A stretch of DNA of 64,000 bases. Source: Pogona vitticeps (lineage: Eukaryota > Chordata > Lepidosauria > Squamata > Agamidae). The translations under genes and the position numbers were made by a program. The first letter of the stretch is position 1; every line of letters starts with the position of its first letter. Below, piece by piece: positions 48,501 through 60,145 of this stretch. The stretch lies in the NCBI RefSeq assembly GCF_051106095.1, contig NC_135786.1, forward strand, positions 212,634,501 to 212,698,500. Direction: 5' to 3'. Under the pieces are notes generated by a model, which had not been told where the DNA came from, did not search any database, and saw only the letters and a program-made list of their open reading frames with translations.

Positions 48501-48904
48501 AGGTCTTCAATATTTTTGCCCATTCTGTTTGGACTGTACGGATCTATAAAGTATCCTACCGACCAGTGAGCCCAGCAAATGCACCAAAGACCAATAATCA
48601 GCCTCCAATCATATTCCTCTCTGCACAGGTCTATCTAACTCTTGGCAAGTCCAGGTTAATTGCTAAGAGATACTACCTTTCTCTCTCTGCTTGCCCTCCA
48701 GTATTGTTATAAGTCCATTTGTGTATGTAAGGGAAGCTTAAAATTATTTCCAGTACACAATTAACTAGCCATCAGCCCTCCTCAGTTCAAGAGATGTCTA
48801 TAGGTTTGCATTTCACATTTCAGCAAATGTTAAACATAGTGCTGAAAATTGATTTATTTGAGCTTTTGACTCAAGTGTCGCTCTTTCCTTACAAGACTGT
48901 TTAA

Positions 48905-49022
48905 GTGGAGACCCATGTGGCCCTCCAGAAATGGTTCAGACTGGACGTTTCATAATCCAGCATAGGCAATTGTGAGGGATAATGGGAGTTGTAGTCATGG
49001 AACATCTCTAGAGGAGCACAAG
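48905..49022. mobile_element. Palindromic hAT-like MITE
   Basis: Left TGTGGCCCTCCAGAAATGG, centre ATAATGGGAGTTGTAGTC, right GAGGAGCACAAGTTC. Lies just upstream of the CpG-rich cadherin promoter region. Confidence 0.5.
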
Positions 49023-49099
49023 TTCACTCCACTTATAAAGTTGTAATTTTGGATATCGGAAGATCCAATCAAGAGGGTCAGTTATAAGAAAAATCCCAA

Positions 49100-50500
49100 T
49101 TACTGTCTGAAGAAGACAGACCCTATCTAAGCAATTCATACGAGCTGGACTGGGCTGAATGAAGCGCGGGGTCACTGGTGACGCGAACGACACCCTGGGG
49201 AGGGAGAGGGGGAAGGGAGGCTCCCCTCCAGGGCCGCCTTCGCGCCTCCCGATTGGAGGGCTTCGCCGAGAGGCGGGCGGGGGAGTGCGCGGTTCCCTCC
49301 CCTCCATGTGGCGTCGAGGTGGCCGGCGCTAGCTCGGAGGAGCCAGACGCCTTTCCAGCAGGGCTGGGCGCTGCAGCGGCGGGAAGGATGAGGGACGCGT
49401 CCCGGGGACGGGCTCCTTCCCCGTGGCGCCTTCGCCTCCTCCTCTTCCTCCTGGCCGGCTTCGGCCGCTCCTCGTGCCGCCAAGCCGAAGGGGGCGCCGG
49501 GCTCGCCTCGCCCCGCGCGCTCTGCTTCTACGGGCAGGTGCCCGAGAACAGCCCCCCGGGGACGTGGGTGCAGGGCTTGCGGGTGCCCTTGCGAAGGCTG
49601 CTGCTGGCCGCGGGCGAGACGATGACGACGGGCGAGTGGACGCTGGAGGGCGAAGGCGCTTCCCGCTTTGCCCTCCGGGCGAAGGCGGCTGAGGGGAGCG
49701 GGCGGCGGGCGCTGCTGCTCCTGAGCACCACGGAGCGCTTGGACCGGGAGGCGCGGCCGGGCTACAGCCTCACCTTGCGCGCTCCCTCCGCCAGGGCGGC
49801 GCTCGTCCGGCTGCGGGTCTTGGACCGCAACGACCACCGGCCCCGTTTCCCGCCGGGTCCCGCGCCGCTGCGGGAGGTGGACGAGCTGCTGCCGCTGGGC
49901 TCCGAGGTGGCGTGGCTGCGCGCCGGGGACGCCGACGAGGGCGTCAATGCCCTCCTCACATACCGCTCGTGGCCCGCGGGTGGGTCGGAGGCGGCCCGGC
50001 GGCTCTTCGTGGTGCCGCGCAGCGGGCAGGTGCTCACCGTGGGGTCCCTGCTGGGCTTGCGCCGCCTCAGCCTCTGGGTCGTGGCCCAGGACCACGGGCG
50101 GCCCCGGCCGCTGCGCAGCCCCGCGAGGCTCCTGCACTTCGCGGTGAGGAAGAGGACGAGGCCGTCGGAGGACGAAGACGACGACGACGAAGAAGAGGCG
50201 GAGGAGGAAGGCGCCCGGTCCCCGCGTCGCGCCCGCTCCCTGCCCGCCTCCTCCAGCCCCGTCTACAAAGTCCGCATCCCCGTCGGGGCGCCGCCGGGGG
50301 AGCCCATCTTCACGGTCCCGGACACCCGCCACCAGGACGCCGGCGGGAGCTGGTTCGAGCTGGACTCCCCCGCGACGTCCGGCACCTTCCCGGTGGAGTT
50401 GGATAGGGGCTCCGGGCGACTCTCCCTCAGCCGGCCGCTGGAGAGGGGAGGCCGGACCGAGGTGACGGTCAAGGTGCATCGGATGGATGGGCCAGGTGAG
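49100..50500 (+). promoter_or_regulatory. CpG-dense island over the cadherin-like first exon
   Basis: Very GC-rich with many CG dinucleotides, in sharp contrast with AT-rich DNA on both sides. It covers the region upstream of the start codon at 49388 and the whole first coding exon. No TATA box seen. Typical of a CpG-island promoter. Confidence 0.7.
49388..50495 (+). CDS. First coding exon of a Dachsous/Fat-like cadherin gene
   Basis: Encodes 369 residues plus one base before a perfect donor CAG/GTGAGT. The start at 49388 is chosen because it opens a signal peptide (basic start, then LRLLLFLLAGFG, residues 15-26); the frame is open further upstream but without signal-like sequence. Cadherin marks: PEN near residue 52, LDRE at 118-121 and DRNDHRPRF at 146-154 complete repeat 1; DAD at 181-183 and WVVAQDHGRP near 230-238 mark repeat 2; a third starts at VYKVRIPVGAPPG (292-304). 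Between repeats 2 and 3 is an Asp/Glu run (about 260-274) followed by an Arg-rich patch. A large first exon holding signal peptide and several repeats resembles dachsous-type genes. Cadherins of this kind are calcium-dependent adhesion proteins of the plasma membrane. Which family member this is cannot be settled; later exons lie outside the window or were not found. In mammals, from memory, INTS8 rather than a cadherin follows DPY19L4. Confidence 0.75.
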
Positions 50501-51869
50501 TCTGACGGGACGGGGGAAGGCAAGGGTGCCTCTGAGCAGGTGCGAAGCGAAATACCACCGAATCTTGGGGTTTACCAGCTCTTCCGATCGGTGGCAGCGC
50601 GCCTGCCTCGTTTGAGCCAAGGTGCTGTAAGAAATGTGCGGCCACAAGCCACTTGCTTTGAAAGAAAAGGGTTCTATGGAGAAGGTCTAGCAGCGAGGGT
50701 TGTCCAAGTGGCCCAGAAGGAAACCCACGATCAAAGGCAGTGTGGCAGTCAGGTAATTTTTATACTCTTAAGAAGGTATGGTCTCCCCCCCCCTTCCTTC
50801 CCTCCATGAGGGGGAACATTTCTTCACTTCAAAAGTTGACAGGGCAGCCCTAGGCGGTGTGGGGGGCTCAACCTGCGGGAGCCTGCGTGTCTGCCTCAAG
50901 GCACTGTCTGGCACCCCTGACTTGCCGCAACAAGGTGAGAGTGGTATTGCCTTTAAACCTTGCTATCCTGGAGAAGCTTCTTTCTCGAACTATGACACCT
51001 GCAGCCCTCCAGCTAGCAGTAGCTAGAGACCCGGCTGGGAGTTCTGGGGGTTTTCATCTTAAAAACACAAAACACATCTCCCCTCCCAAGATCTGCTTCA
51101 GAAGCATTTGGCTGATGGCTACTGTGGAGAAACTGGGTGTAGGATTAGGTTTGGTGTACTTCTGGTTCCTGGGGGTTCTCTGTCCAGTCTGCTGGTGCTC
51201 CCTTCCAGACTGTCCGTTCTCTCCCCGTAGTACAGAAAGGTGGCTTTCCTTGAGTGTCCAGCAAAAAGGGAAGTGCTTGGAGTCCTGTCCATAAGTTGCC
51301 ACCTGATCCCCGTGATAACTGTCTGGGGATCTGCCCTGAGTGCTTTGCATGCTGGTGTTCAGCTGGAGACCACTTGTGAGCAAAGATATCCATTTTTTCC
51401 TTTGTTGCTTTTATCGCTGCTTCTAAGTGAGGTTTATTGATTTTTATCAGTTTTGTTGTGGCATTGTTGTGTACGTTGCGCAGAGAGTTTCAGTGACAGG
51501 ACAGCTTGCAAATAATAAAGAGAAATACCTGTATTGGGGCTCAAACTTGGTGCTTTCTGCATGCCAAATGTGGGCTCTGTCCCTTAGTAATGCCACCTCT
51601 GGTCAATGTGTGTGGCAAGTTGATCCATGAGGAAAGCAGTCAAAGGGCAACATTGTTCTTCCAGTTCTTCCAGCTAGGATGGACAAGCTGTGTGACCTTT
51701 CAGAGGTAAGCCCCATCATCCCTGGCCATTGGCCATACTGATGGAGTTATAGTTCAAAACATCCCTACCTCAGGTACTGTATCAGTAGCACAAATAATTG
51801 CAGAGGACACAATTTGAAAGGGGGAGAATAACATCATTGACGAAACAGTATTGGGATGAAATATCACTG

Positions 51870-52105
51870 AGGGCTGGCTGGATTACTCGGTGAGTTGGAT
51901 GCCTGACCACAGAGCCAAAGGTTGGGAGTTCAATTCCCCCCCCCATGCCTCCCCAGGAGAAGAGCCAGCCTGTGTAGCATTGGGCAAGCTGCGCAATCAT
52001 GGAGTGCCTCCAGGAGAAGAGAGTGGTAAAACACTTCTGAATACTCTCTGCCTGGAAGATCCTGGAAAGGATCACCTTAAGTCAGGATTGACTAGACTTA
52101 AATGT
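51870..52105 (+). mobile_element. tRNA-derived SINE, sense
   Basis: A-box-like TGGATTACTCGGTGAGTTGG, B-box-like GTTGGGAGTTCAATTCC, then AGCCTGTGTAGCATTGGGC and GATCACCTTAAGTCAGGATT. Same family as 54636 and 60003. Confidence 0.75.
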
Positions 52106-52267
52106 TAATTATTAACATTACTCAAGCAGCAGGAGTTTTTAAGAGAGTTGTGTTAGCTTTCTGTTGTGTCTTTGAAGAGGAACCCTGATGCTTCATCTAT
52201 TAACTGCCTCCTCTGCATCTTAAACAGTTGGTGGAGATGGTATACTTAGAAAAGAATTTTTAGCCTG

Positions 52268-52392
52268 AATCCTATTTTTAGCCTCAGCTAGAGCAGACCC
52301 ATTGACTTAATTGATTATTGAATCAATGCTTACATACATCCAATTGATTCAGTGGATCTGGTCTAGTTGGGGACTGCCAGTAGGATTCTGGC
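52268..52392. mobile_element. Palindromic MITE, GAATCCTA family
   Basis: Left arm GCCTGAATCCTATTTTTAGC with GAGCAGACCCATTGAC; the right arm's complement reads GCCAGAATCCTACTGGCAG with GACCAGATCCACTGAATC. A hairpin of about 125 bp. Confidence 0.6.
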
Positions 52393-52830
52393 TAATATGA
52401 ATAGAAGGCTATGGGGCCAGATTTCAGAGTTTCAGAAAGTTACTTTGTTAGGCTGAATGTCCCAGAATCCTAAAGCCACTATGACCAGTAAGTAGGTCAT
52501 GCTGAAAGATTATGGAAGCGTTGGTTGCAAAAGCTAACCTTTCAAGCCTGTGTTAAATTCTGCCCCTCGTGTTCTTGGAGTGTTTGCAAATCAGTCGGAT
52601 CTGTGATGCAAATATATTCTGTAGATGAAGTTTTCACAAAGGTATTCTGTCCATGTGTGTGTCATTTTGCCCAGTCTTCTTCTTTTAAAAAAATAAAAAG
52701 CAGCCAGAGGATGCGTTGTTGGGTGGAGTGGAAGAATTCAACCCTTTTGCATTGGACTATGCCTCTACCTGCTAAGGTGTAGTCCCTGCCTTTCCCCAGC
52801 ATGACACAATTTTGAGCTTGCACACATGTA

Positions 52831-52833
<3 letters not shown>

Positions 52834-52920
<87 letters not shown>
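52834..52920. repeat. (CT)n(CA)n compound microsatellite
   Basis: About 18 CT units followed by about 25 CA units. The translated strings in this stretch are not genes. Confidence 0.97.
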
Positions 52921-52923
<3 letters not shown>

Positions 52924-54635
52924 CATCCAATAGAAAGTTTAATCCTTTGTTGTCTCTTCTTTTTCTCCTCTCTCTCCCATCCTCTGCTCAAGTGACCATT
53001 TCATTGAAAAGGTAGGGAGAGTTCTTGCCCTTTCAAGAGCCTGAATGAATAATGCTGGCTGGAGGATTCTAAGACTTGTCATCTAAAGAACTCACTTTTC
53101 CAAGCACTGGTCCTAAACCACTTGGTTGCAGGTGCCAGATGTCTACGATTTTCTACAGTGTAACATTTATTTGCTAAACTTTTCTCAGGAGTCTGAAGAA
53201 GTTAACAGAATCTTAACATTCATTCGCAAACCCTTCAAGCTGCGGTTTTTATTATCCTTGGTCAACAAATGCAAAGCGATGGCTTGTTTCTTCATGGAAC
53301 TGCAGTCTGTTTGCAATTTACCATTTGATTTTTTATAAATGTTGCTTTATTTAAAACAGACATGGTTAAACAGGTACAACAACATCTTTAGTACTGGTTC
53401 ATGCTTGTTTCTTGGCCCATTGCTGATATATATTGCTTAAATTTCCTGGTTGTGTACTGCACACAACATATAAAGAGTGAGCATAGAATTTACCATCCTG
53501 AGAACTTCAGCTGGTTCTTTTGCTGCTTTCATTTGAGTAAAAAGTAGGTTTTTAGTACACAGTGATTTTAATATGAAACTGTACTTATAGAGGCAATGTC
53601 TGCAGTGTATCTGCAACCATCTGTATCTGTGGTTGAGTGGCTTAATGGGATTGTGACTTTCCAGTGGCCAAGCAGCAATGGAATTACTGGCATGGCAGCC
53701 CATGGTCTGAACAGGAGAGAGGGCACTCATACTAACCTTGCAATATGGGGTTCCCCCCTGCCTTGATCATAGGATTTTAATGTGTAAAATGTACAGTACT
53801 TTGTTGCAAAGATCCTGGACTTCCTTCAGTTGACAGAAACAATTAGACAAGGAGATGTGCTTCAGATATATTCCCTTTCCATTAACCCTATGGATTGCAG
53901 AATTTGAATTCCTGGACTTTTGTTTAGTTTCATCTTTTCAAAATGATTTTAAAATGAATGTTTCTTTGTTTTTATAATTTGGTTATTTGCTTCTTCCCAT
54001 TGACTTGACTGGAATTGCACCCTATGTCTGCTTGCTTTTGGCTTGCATTAAAGTTGTAGTCTATTTAAATATATGGTCTATTTTAATTATGTAATCTCCA
54101 AAACACTTGAAGTACCCATTTTGAGAGTTGAGTGTGTCTTGATTGCTGGAGTGCATTATTTTGCCTATCTACTACATTTATTTGCATTTCTAACCAGGCG
54201 TATGTCAGATGCCTGAGACTGTTAACTATTAATTGTGTGTTTGTTAGGCATCCTCAGAAATGTGTTAAAGGATGAGTATTAAAATCAGATATAAATGACA
54301 TATCTACAAGAAAGACAGGAGTTTTACTGTTGTGGTGTGGCCATCACAACCTCATTATGTGTCTGTGGTGTTTGAAAATGGCAGGCAGGTGGTCTTCTTC
54401 TGAAGAAAGTGTTATTTCTTTAAGATGATAGGCATTTCCAAAGAAATCACTTCAGTAGTCTGTCTCAGCATGTTGGCAAAAATAAAGGGGAAAAAGGAAA
54501 GAAAGGAAAAGGAAAAACATTGTAGCACTTTAAGACTGACAGATTTGTTTCAGTGTGAGCTTTTGTGGGTCAATATTTGCTTTGTCAGACACTGGGAATG
54601 CAAATACAGTACATGTCCCTAATATTTTTTCCAGC

Positions 54636-54710
54636 TGGATGGATAGCTCAGTTGTTTAGGTATTTGGCTACAGAACCAGAGGTTGGGAGTTCAATTTTAC
54701 CTCAAATTAA
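54636..54710 (+). mobile_element. tRNA-derived SINE head
   Basis: A-box-like TGGATAGCTCAGTTGTTTAG and B-box-like GGTTGGGAGTTCAATTTTA at tRNA spacing; the body is truncated. Confidence 0.65.
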
Positions 54711-54999
54711 GTAATAATCAGATTTAACACATTTTAAGAAGAGGTACTCCTGGAAGTGTTGAAAAGCATCGTGTTGTAGCGGAATATTATTGTCCTTAAT
54801 GACATATCTTGCATTTAGCAGCTTTGTTTTGTAACTGATGACTGAATGGTAAACATGAGCTTAATTTGCAAGTCTCATTGTCCACACATGTATCTTTGAG
54901 GAAATTGCATTGTAAGGGAGGGCAGCAAGTTAATTAGAAATAATACACCTTATTTTGTCTGTTACATGCTTTCTAATCCATGTTTTATTTTGCAGTTTA

Positions 55000-55142
55000 G
55001 GCCTCTTGGGGTTTTTGTGGGTTGTTTATGTTTGAATTAATATATGACTGTAGTTTTTGTCTTGTTGTAAAGCATCCAGAATAGTGCATTGTACTAATGG
55101 GGCAGTATATAAATGTAAGAAATAAATAAAATTAATAAATTA
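55000..55142 (+). mobile_element. LINE/SINE 3' tail
   Basis: Reads TTGTAAAGCATCCAGAATAG, GGGGCAGTATATAAATG and an AATAAATAAAATTAATAAA tail, a usual squamate L2/CR1-type 3' end. Confidence 0.5.
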
Positions 55143-55144
55143 TT

Positions 55145-56455
55145 GTCTAAATTGAGATGATAGGCCTGTAGAAATATTGGAGCTTATCATTATGGGCTAC
55201 TCAGCCTCTTGGTTCCAATGCTGTCAGCCACCACCATGGACCATCTCATTAAAAGTCCTCATCTAGACAAGCCACACCTTCAGATTTGTCCTAGTGTAAT
55301 AAATTCAGATGATTTGAATTTTGCTGGTAGTGGTGAAGGTTCCTGTTGCTTTAACCTGAGAAACCAATGGTGCAATCAGCTGAGTTCTCTTTCCTATACT
55401 GTATTTTTGTAAAGAGAACGGTGTGGTCCTTGCAACCAAGCTGTGTTCTGCTTCATCCTGTGCCTGCTAATGTATTGACAAGACAAAGGCCTCAGGGTGG
55501 AAATAATTCCAGTGATCATGTAGGACAAGGTCATTATCCCACATCTTTTAGGATAGCTGTTCAAAAGTGAGTTGAAAATTGGTTAACTTCAAAATATAAT
55601 GTGCTGGAAAATGCCTGCTTGATTTCTGTAGTTTAATAAGTGAACGTATTATCAAATGTTAATGAGGTTGGATAAAACATAGTAAGAAGACTAAAAAAAC
55701 AGATTGCCCTATTACTAGATGCATGGTGAAATCAGTGTCTGACTGCTGGGGGAGACAACAAGTTTTGACCTCAGATATATTTTACATAAGTAGACTTTCG
55801 TTAACATTCATTATGTAAGATGAAAAAGGGACGTAAAGGGGATTCTTTGCTTCGTAACTAACTTTCCTTGAACACAATCGTTTCAACATTCTGATGTACT
55901 TGGATAGCAGCTTCAGAGAAAAAAAACACCAGGTCTAGGAAATACTGAACGCCTGCTTTGCATTTATAAAATAAAAATGCTTTTTTGGGTGTTTCTTGAC
56001 ATTATAAGAATTCCAATATACCAAGGGTTGAGAGTAAGATTAGCCTTGTGATTAGTGTTAGAGTTAAGGTTAATTGAAGGGGTTGATGTGCATTGCTTGT
56101 ATTTCCTGAATCTAATGAAAATTCTAGTATCTCCCATGTACGGGGCTAACTGACCTCCTGACAAACACAGTATGTGATCTTATGCATTTTGGTATCAGGA
56201 GTGAGGATTTTAAAAGTTTGACAAATGTTGTTGCAGCACAAGCTTTTACAGATCTGTGTGTGTGTCCAATGATAAAGGAGAATGTAGTCTACAGACCAAT
56301 TACGTGTTTTGAGAAGCCCCAGAAATTCTGTGAAATTTGGTGTGATCTGGTGCTTCAAAGGTCCTTATCTTCACTGCAGTCTATTTTAACTCAAATACCT
56401 CTAGGTGAAGGCAGAACTAAGAGCTATTTTGTATTTCGATGAATCATCTCAAAAA
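55145..56455. other. Nothing recognised
   Basis: No gene or clear repeat was seen between the LINE tail and the L2 element. Confidence 0.35.
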
Positions 56456-56459
56456 GATT

Positions 56460-58680
56460 GCATGCCCCAACCCTGTGTTTCCATGATGTCCCAAAAATAA
56501 AACAGGGTCCAGACCAGCATTCCTGCACTCAGGGGAACCGAATACCATCTGCCTTCTACAGGTCACTGTGTGAGAGACGGTGGGACTGTGGCTGGGCTGC
56601 TGCCGGCTCCCGGATTCCCTGAGCGAAGTGGCTGGGGAATAAGCTGGGAAACAGGGGGATTTGAGCGGCTTCTGGGGCAACCAATAGAGATGATATATGG
56701 CAGGGGAAGATATGGCGGTGGGAGTAGAGCATGCCCGCGTAGGTGAAAGGAGGTTAGATACCTTACACCTATCCCCCTTTCTAGCTCTAATCCCAGCCAA
56801 ATGGTACTAGGTGACCATATCAGCCACTCCTTGGGCCACATGGTACTGTTGGTAAATGCCAGGTCGGCAAAAAATAAGACCGACATCATCCATGATTTAA
56901 TTTTGGATGAGGGGGGCAACCTGGCATTACTGAGACCTGGGTGGGAGAAGGAGGAGGAGTTCCTCTATCTCAGTTGTGTCCCCCTGGGTACTTGGTCGAA
57001 CACCAGGGTTTCCCAGAGGGTCAGGGAGGAGGTGTAGTGATAGTCTACAAGGATTCCTTCCACTTTTCCAGATTCCCTGTCCCCTTGGGAAATGGTCTAG
57101 AGGGCCTGCATTGTGTGTTGGGCTCAAGAGACAGACTGGGGATTCTCTTGGTGTACTGCCCACCCTACTGCTTACCAACAGTCTCCTTACCTGAGCTGAT
57201 GGAGGTGATCTCAGACCTGGTGGTGAGGACCCCCAGACTTTTGGTACTGGGGGACTTCAACATCCATGCCGAGGCCACCTTAGCAGGGGCAGCTCAGGAC
57301 TTCATGGCCTCCATGACAACCATGGGGCTGTCTCAATATGTCATCGGCCCAACTCATGAGAAAGGCCATACACTTGACCTAGTATTCGCAACGGGATCAT
57401 CAACTCCTCGTTAAGAGAGGGAGTGTTCCCCACCCCGTTAAAGGAGGCAGTGATTCGCCCACTCCTAAAAAACCCCTAATCTGGACCCAGGTCTAGTGAT
57501 CGACTTCTGACCAGTAGCGAACCTCCCTTTTCTGGGCAAGGTGTTGGAACATGTGGTGGCTGAGCAGCTCCAGGCTCTCCTGGATGAAACAGATTATATA
57601 GATCAATTTCAGTTGGGTTTCAGGCCAGGTTATGGGATGGAGAGTGCCTTGGTCACCCTGTTTGACTACCTTTGCCGGAAGAGAGACGGGGGGAATGAAT
57701 CCCTGTTGATTCTCCTGGACCTCTCAGCGGCTTTCGACACCATCAATCATGGTGTCCTTCTGGACAGATTGGCTGGGATGGGAATGGAAGGCACTGTTTT
57801 ATGATGGTTCCGCTCCTACCTGGCTGATCGAGTCCAGAAGGTGGTGCTGAGGGACAGTAGCTCTGATCTATGGCGGTTGCATCATGGGGTTCCTCAGGGC
57901 TCTCTACTGTCCCCCATGCTGTTCAATATCTACATGAAACTGCTGGGGGAGGTTGTTAGGAGGTTTGGGCTGAGGAGTCAGCAATATGCTGATGACACCC
58001 AGCTCTACCTCTCATTCTGTACCAATCCAGGTGTGGCAGTCGCCGTGCTGAAGTCGTGCCTGGACTCAATAATGGACTGGATGAGGGTCAATAAACTGAG
58101 GCTCAGTCCAGACAAGTTGGAAATGCTGCTGGTTGGTGCTCCGCCAGATAGGTTAAAGGGCTATTTCCCTGCCTTAGATGGGGTTACACTCCCCCTAAAG
58201 GACAGGGCCCACAGCTTGGGGTTGCTCCTTGACCTGGGTCTGACCTTGGAAGCCCAGGTGGACTTGGTGTCCAGGGGTGCCTTCTTACAGCTGTGGAGAA
58301 TATATCAACTTCGCCCTTACCTGAATGAGCAGAGCCTGGCAACGGTGACTCATGCACTGGTAACAACCAGACTGGACTACTGAAATGCGCTATACATTGG
58401 GCAGCCTTTGAAGACAGTCTGGTGACTGCAACTGGCACAGAACCGGGTTGCACAGCTGGTAAGTGGTGCCACTGCATGGACTCCTATCATGCTGGTTCTG
58501 AAAAATTTACACTGGCTGCCGGTTGCTGCCTAGGCCCAATTCAAAGTGCTTATTTTGACATATAAAGCCCTAAACTGCTTAGGACTTGGTTACCTAAAGG
58601 ACCACCTTCTTCCATATGAGCCTGCCCTACTGGTAATGGCACAGATAAAAAAATCTTATAAATAAATAAAATAAAAATAA
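56460..58680 (+). mobile_element. L2 LINE, nearly full length with internal deletion
   Basis: A GC-richer block. Endonuclease part: NARSAKNKTDIIHDLIL, LVLGDFNIHAE and GPTHEKGHTLDLVFATG (to about 57405). Reverse transcriptase part: FQLGFRPGYGMESALV, LLDLSAAFDTINH, VPQGSLLSPMLFNIY and QYADDTQLYLS (from about 57420 to 58380), then VAQLVSGATAW and LHWLPV. The stretch that should lie between endonuclease and RT is missing near 57407-57415. Several stops and frame changes mean it is inactive. The 3' end is an AATAAATAAAAT tail near 58660. Full L2 elements use one long ORF2 for cleavage and target-primed copying. Confidence 0.92.
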
Positions 58681-58689
58681 ATGGATTTT

Positions 58690-58916
58690 AATTTTTGCTC
58701 TAAAAAGGCATTAGGGCTTATTTTCAGGGGATGTTTTATTTTTTTATTGTACAACAATCTACATTTATTCAAATACAGTCATATCATCTTCTGATTGCTG
58801 CACAATGGTGGAAGGCGGGGTTTCACTTAACAGGGGCTTATTTTTGGGGTAGAGCATCCTGAAAAATCATACTAGGGCTTATTTTCAGGTTAGGTCTTAT
58901 TTTCAGAGAAACATGG
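58690..58916. mobile_element. MITE, family F copy 2
   Basis: Opposite orientation to 31045. Reads TAGGGCTTATTTTCAGGGG, GGGGCTTATTTTTGGGG and GGTCTTATTTTCAGAGAAAC. The left terminus is lost next to the L2 tail. Confidence 0.6.
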
Positions 58917-59317
58917 TAGAAAGATATGGGCCAGCTCTTAAAGGGAAAGGATTGTTCATTTGAAGTAGAAACACAAGACAAGGTCTTTTAGTCTGTGCCA
59001 AACAGTGCCACCAGGGAATCATATACCATAACTATGTGCAGTGTGGACAGGCTGAGTTTTTCTTAATGTAGAGTTTGGCCCTCAGCCTAACCTTGACACT
59101 TACAGTGCTTGGAACAGCTTGAGCTGCAGAGGACTTTGATATATGGAGGAGTTCAGTTAGAACAGGAGGAGGTGTTTTCTAAGACTGAACAGCTGTGGGG
59201 CAAGTGAAGGTGTTAAAAATTAAAGCTAGCACTGTGAAGTGCTTTTGGAAACAAATAGAGTGAACACTCATAATGTGACTGGATGGGAAAAAAGGACAGA
59301 ATTCCTGTACCAGTAGT

Positions 59318-59322
<5 letters not shown>

Positions 59323-59395
<73 letters not shown>
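59323..59395. repeat. (TG)n(CGTG)n microsatellite
   Basis: TG units pass into about twelve CGTG units, an alternating purine-pyrimidine run able to form Z-DNA. It directly abuts an antisense SINE. Confidence 0.97.
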
Positions 59396-59570
59396 ACCCG
59401 CGCTGTGTCATAAAGTCAAAACCAACTTACCCTAATAGGGTTTTCAAGGTAAGTGAGATTTACCAGTTCTCCTCACCCAGTTAGTTTCCATGGCTGAGCA
59501 GCGATTTGAACCCTGTTCTCCAGAGTCCTAGTCCTTCACTCTATCTACTACATCAGACTGAAATAGTTAC
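59396..59570 (-). mobile_element. tRNA-derived SINE, antisense
   Basis: Reads GTCATAAAGTCAAAACC, CCCTAATAGGGTTTTCAAGG, GTTTCCATGGCTGAGCAGCG, TTTGAACCCTG (reverse B box) and ATCTACTACATCAGACTG. Confidence 0.8.
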
Positions 59571-60002
59571 TTAGAAAAGGAAATTTCAGCAAGTAGAACT
59601 TTTAATGCAAGCTGCACCTGCTGACAATTCTCCTTCCATACAACAGGTAAAGGTACATAAATAAGTCTTGTCTTCTTTTTATCTGGTCAGCCCAAATGTG
59701 CCTCTCTTAGTACCAGTGTTATGTGCTCCCTGCCTGATCTGGAACTGACTGGCCAGGTATGTTTGGTGCTGGAAGAGAGAAAATCTGGAGGCTACTATTG
59801 TTCATACTGTCAGTCCTTCCAGATTAGACTATATGTGGTTGCTGTCGAAGACTGGTTCAGAAACTGCAGCTAAAAGACAGTGAAGTGGCAAATAGTTAAA
59901 TGATTTGACCAATTATTCTCACATACCACCTGTTTAGGAAAAAAAGCCTGCTCAGTTTGACTTTCTGGTCCCTATGTTTTAATTACCAAATAGCTTTCTG
60001 TT

Positions 60003-60130
60003 GTCTAGATAGCTCAGTGGGGTAGAGACCCACTGTGCCTCCTACGAGAAGAGCCATCCTGTCTGGCCTTTGTCAAGCTGCACAGTCCAAGATTTCCACC
60101 AGAAGAAAATACTGGTAGATAATTTGTGGG
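60003..60130 (+). mobile_element. tRNA-derived SINE, sense, internal deletion
   Basis: Starts TAGATAGCTCAGTGGGGTAG, then jumps to CCACTGTGCCTCCTACG and CTGGCCTTTGTCAAGCTGC; the B-box part is missing. Confidence 0.55.
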
Positions 60131-60145
60131 TACTTTATATCAATA

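Larger units (their letters stand above)
50496..56450 (+). other. Probable first intron of the cadherin-like gene, proximal part
   Basis: No exon with cadherin motifs was seen. Short open frames (for example 53126-53338) have acceptor-like AGs but no recognisable family. SINEs, a palindromic MITE and a microsatellite inside it are listed separately. Confidence 0.4.

Noticed and set aside
49912-50406. Other plus-strand open frames inside the cadherin exon
   Set aside because: Shadow frames rich in Arg/Gly/Ala caused by GC content.
49172-50647. 491-codon open frame on the minus strand over the cadherin exon
   Set aside because: Very GC-rich DNA gives few stops in any frame. Its residues are low-complexity Arg/Pro/Gly/Ala, while the plus frame shows real cadherin motifs, a signal peptide and a donor.
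52662-53015. Ser-Leu and Thr-His repeat frames
   Set aside because: Products of the (CT)n(CA)n microsatellite.
53126-53338. Possible second cadherin exon
   Set aside because: Has an acceptor-like AG but no cadherin calcium-binding motifs and no suitable donor.
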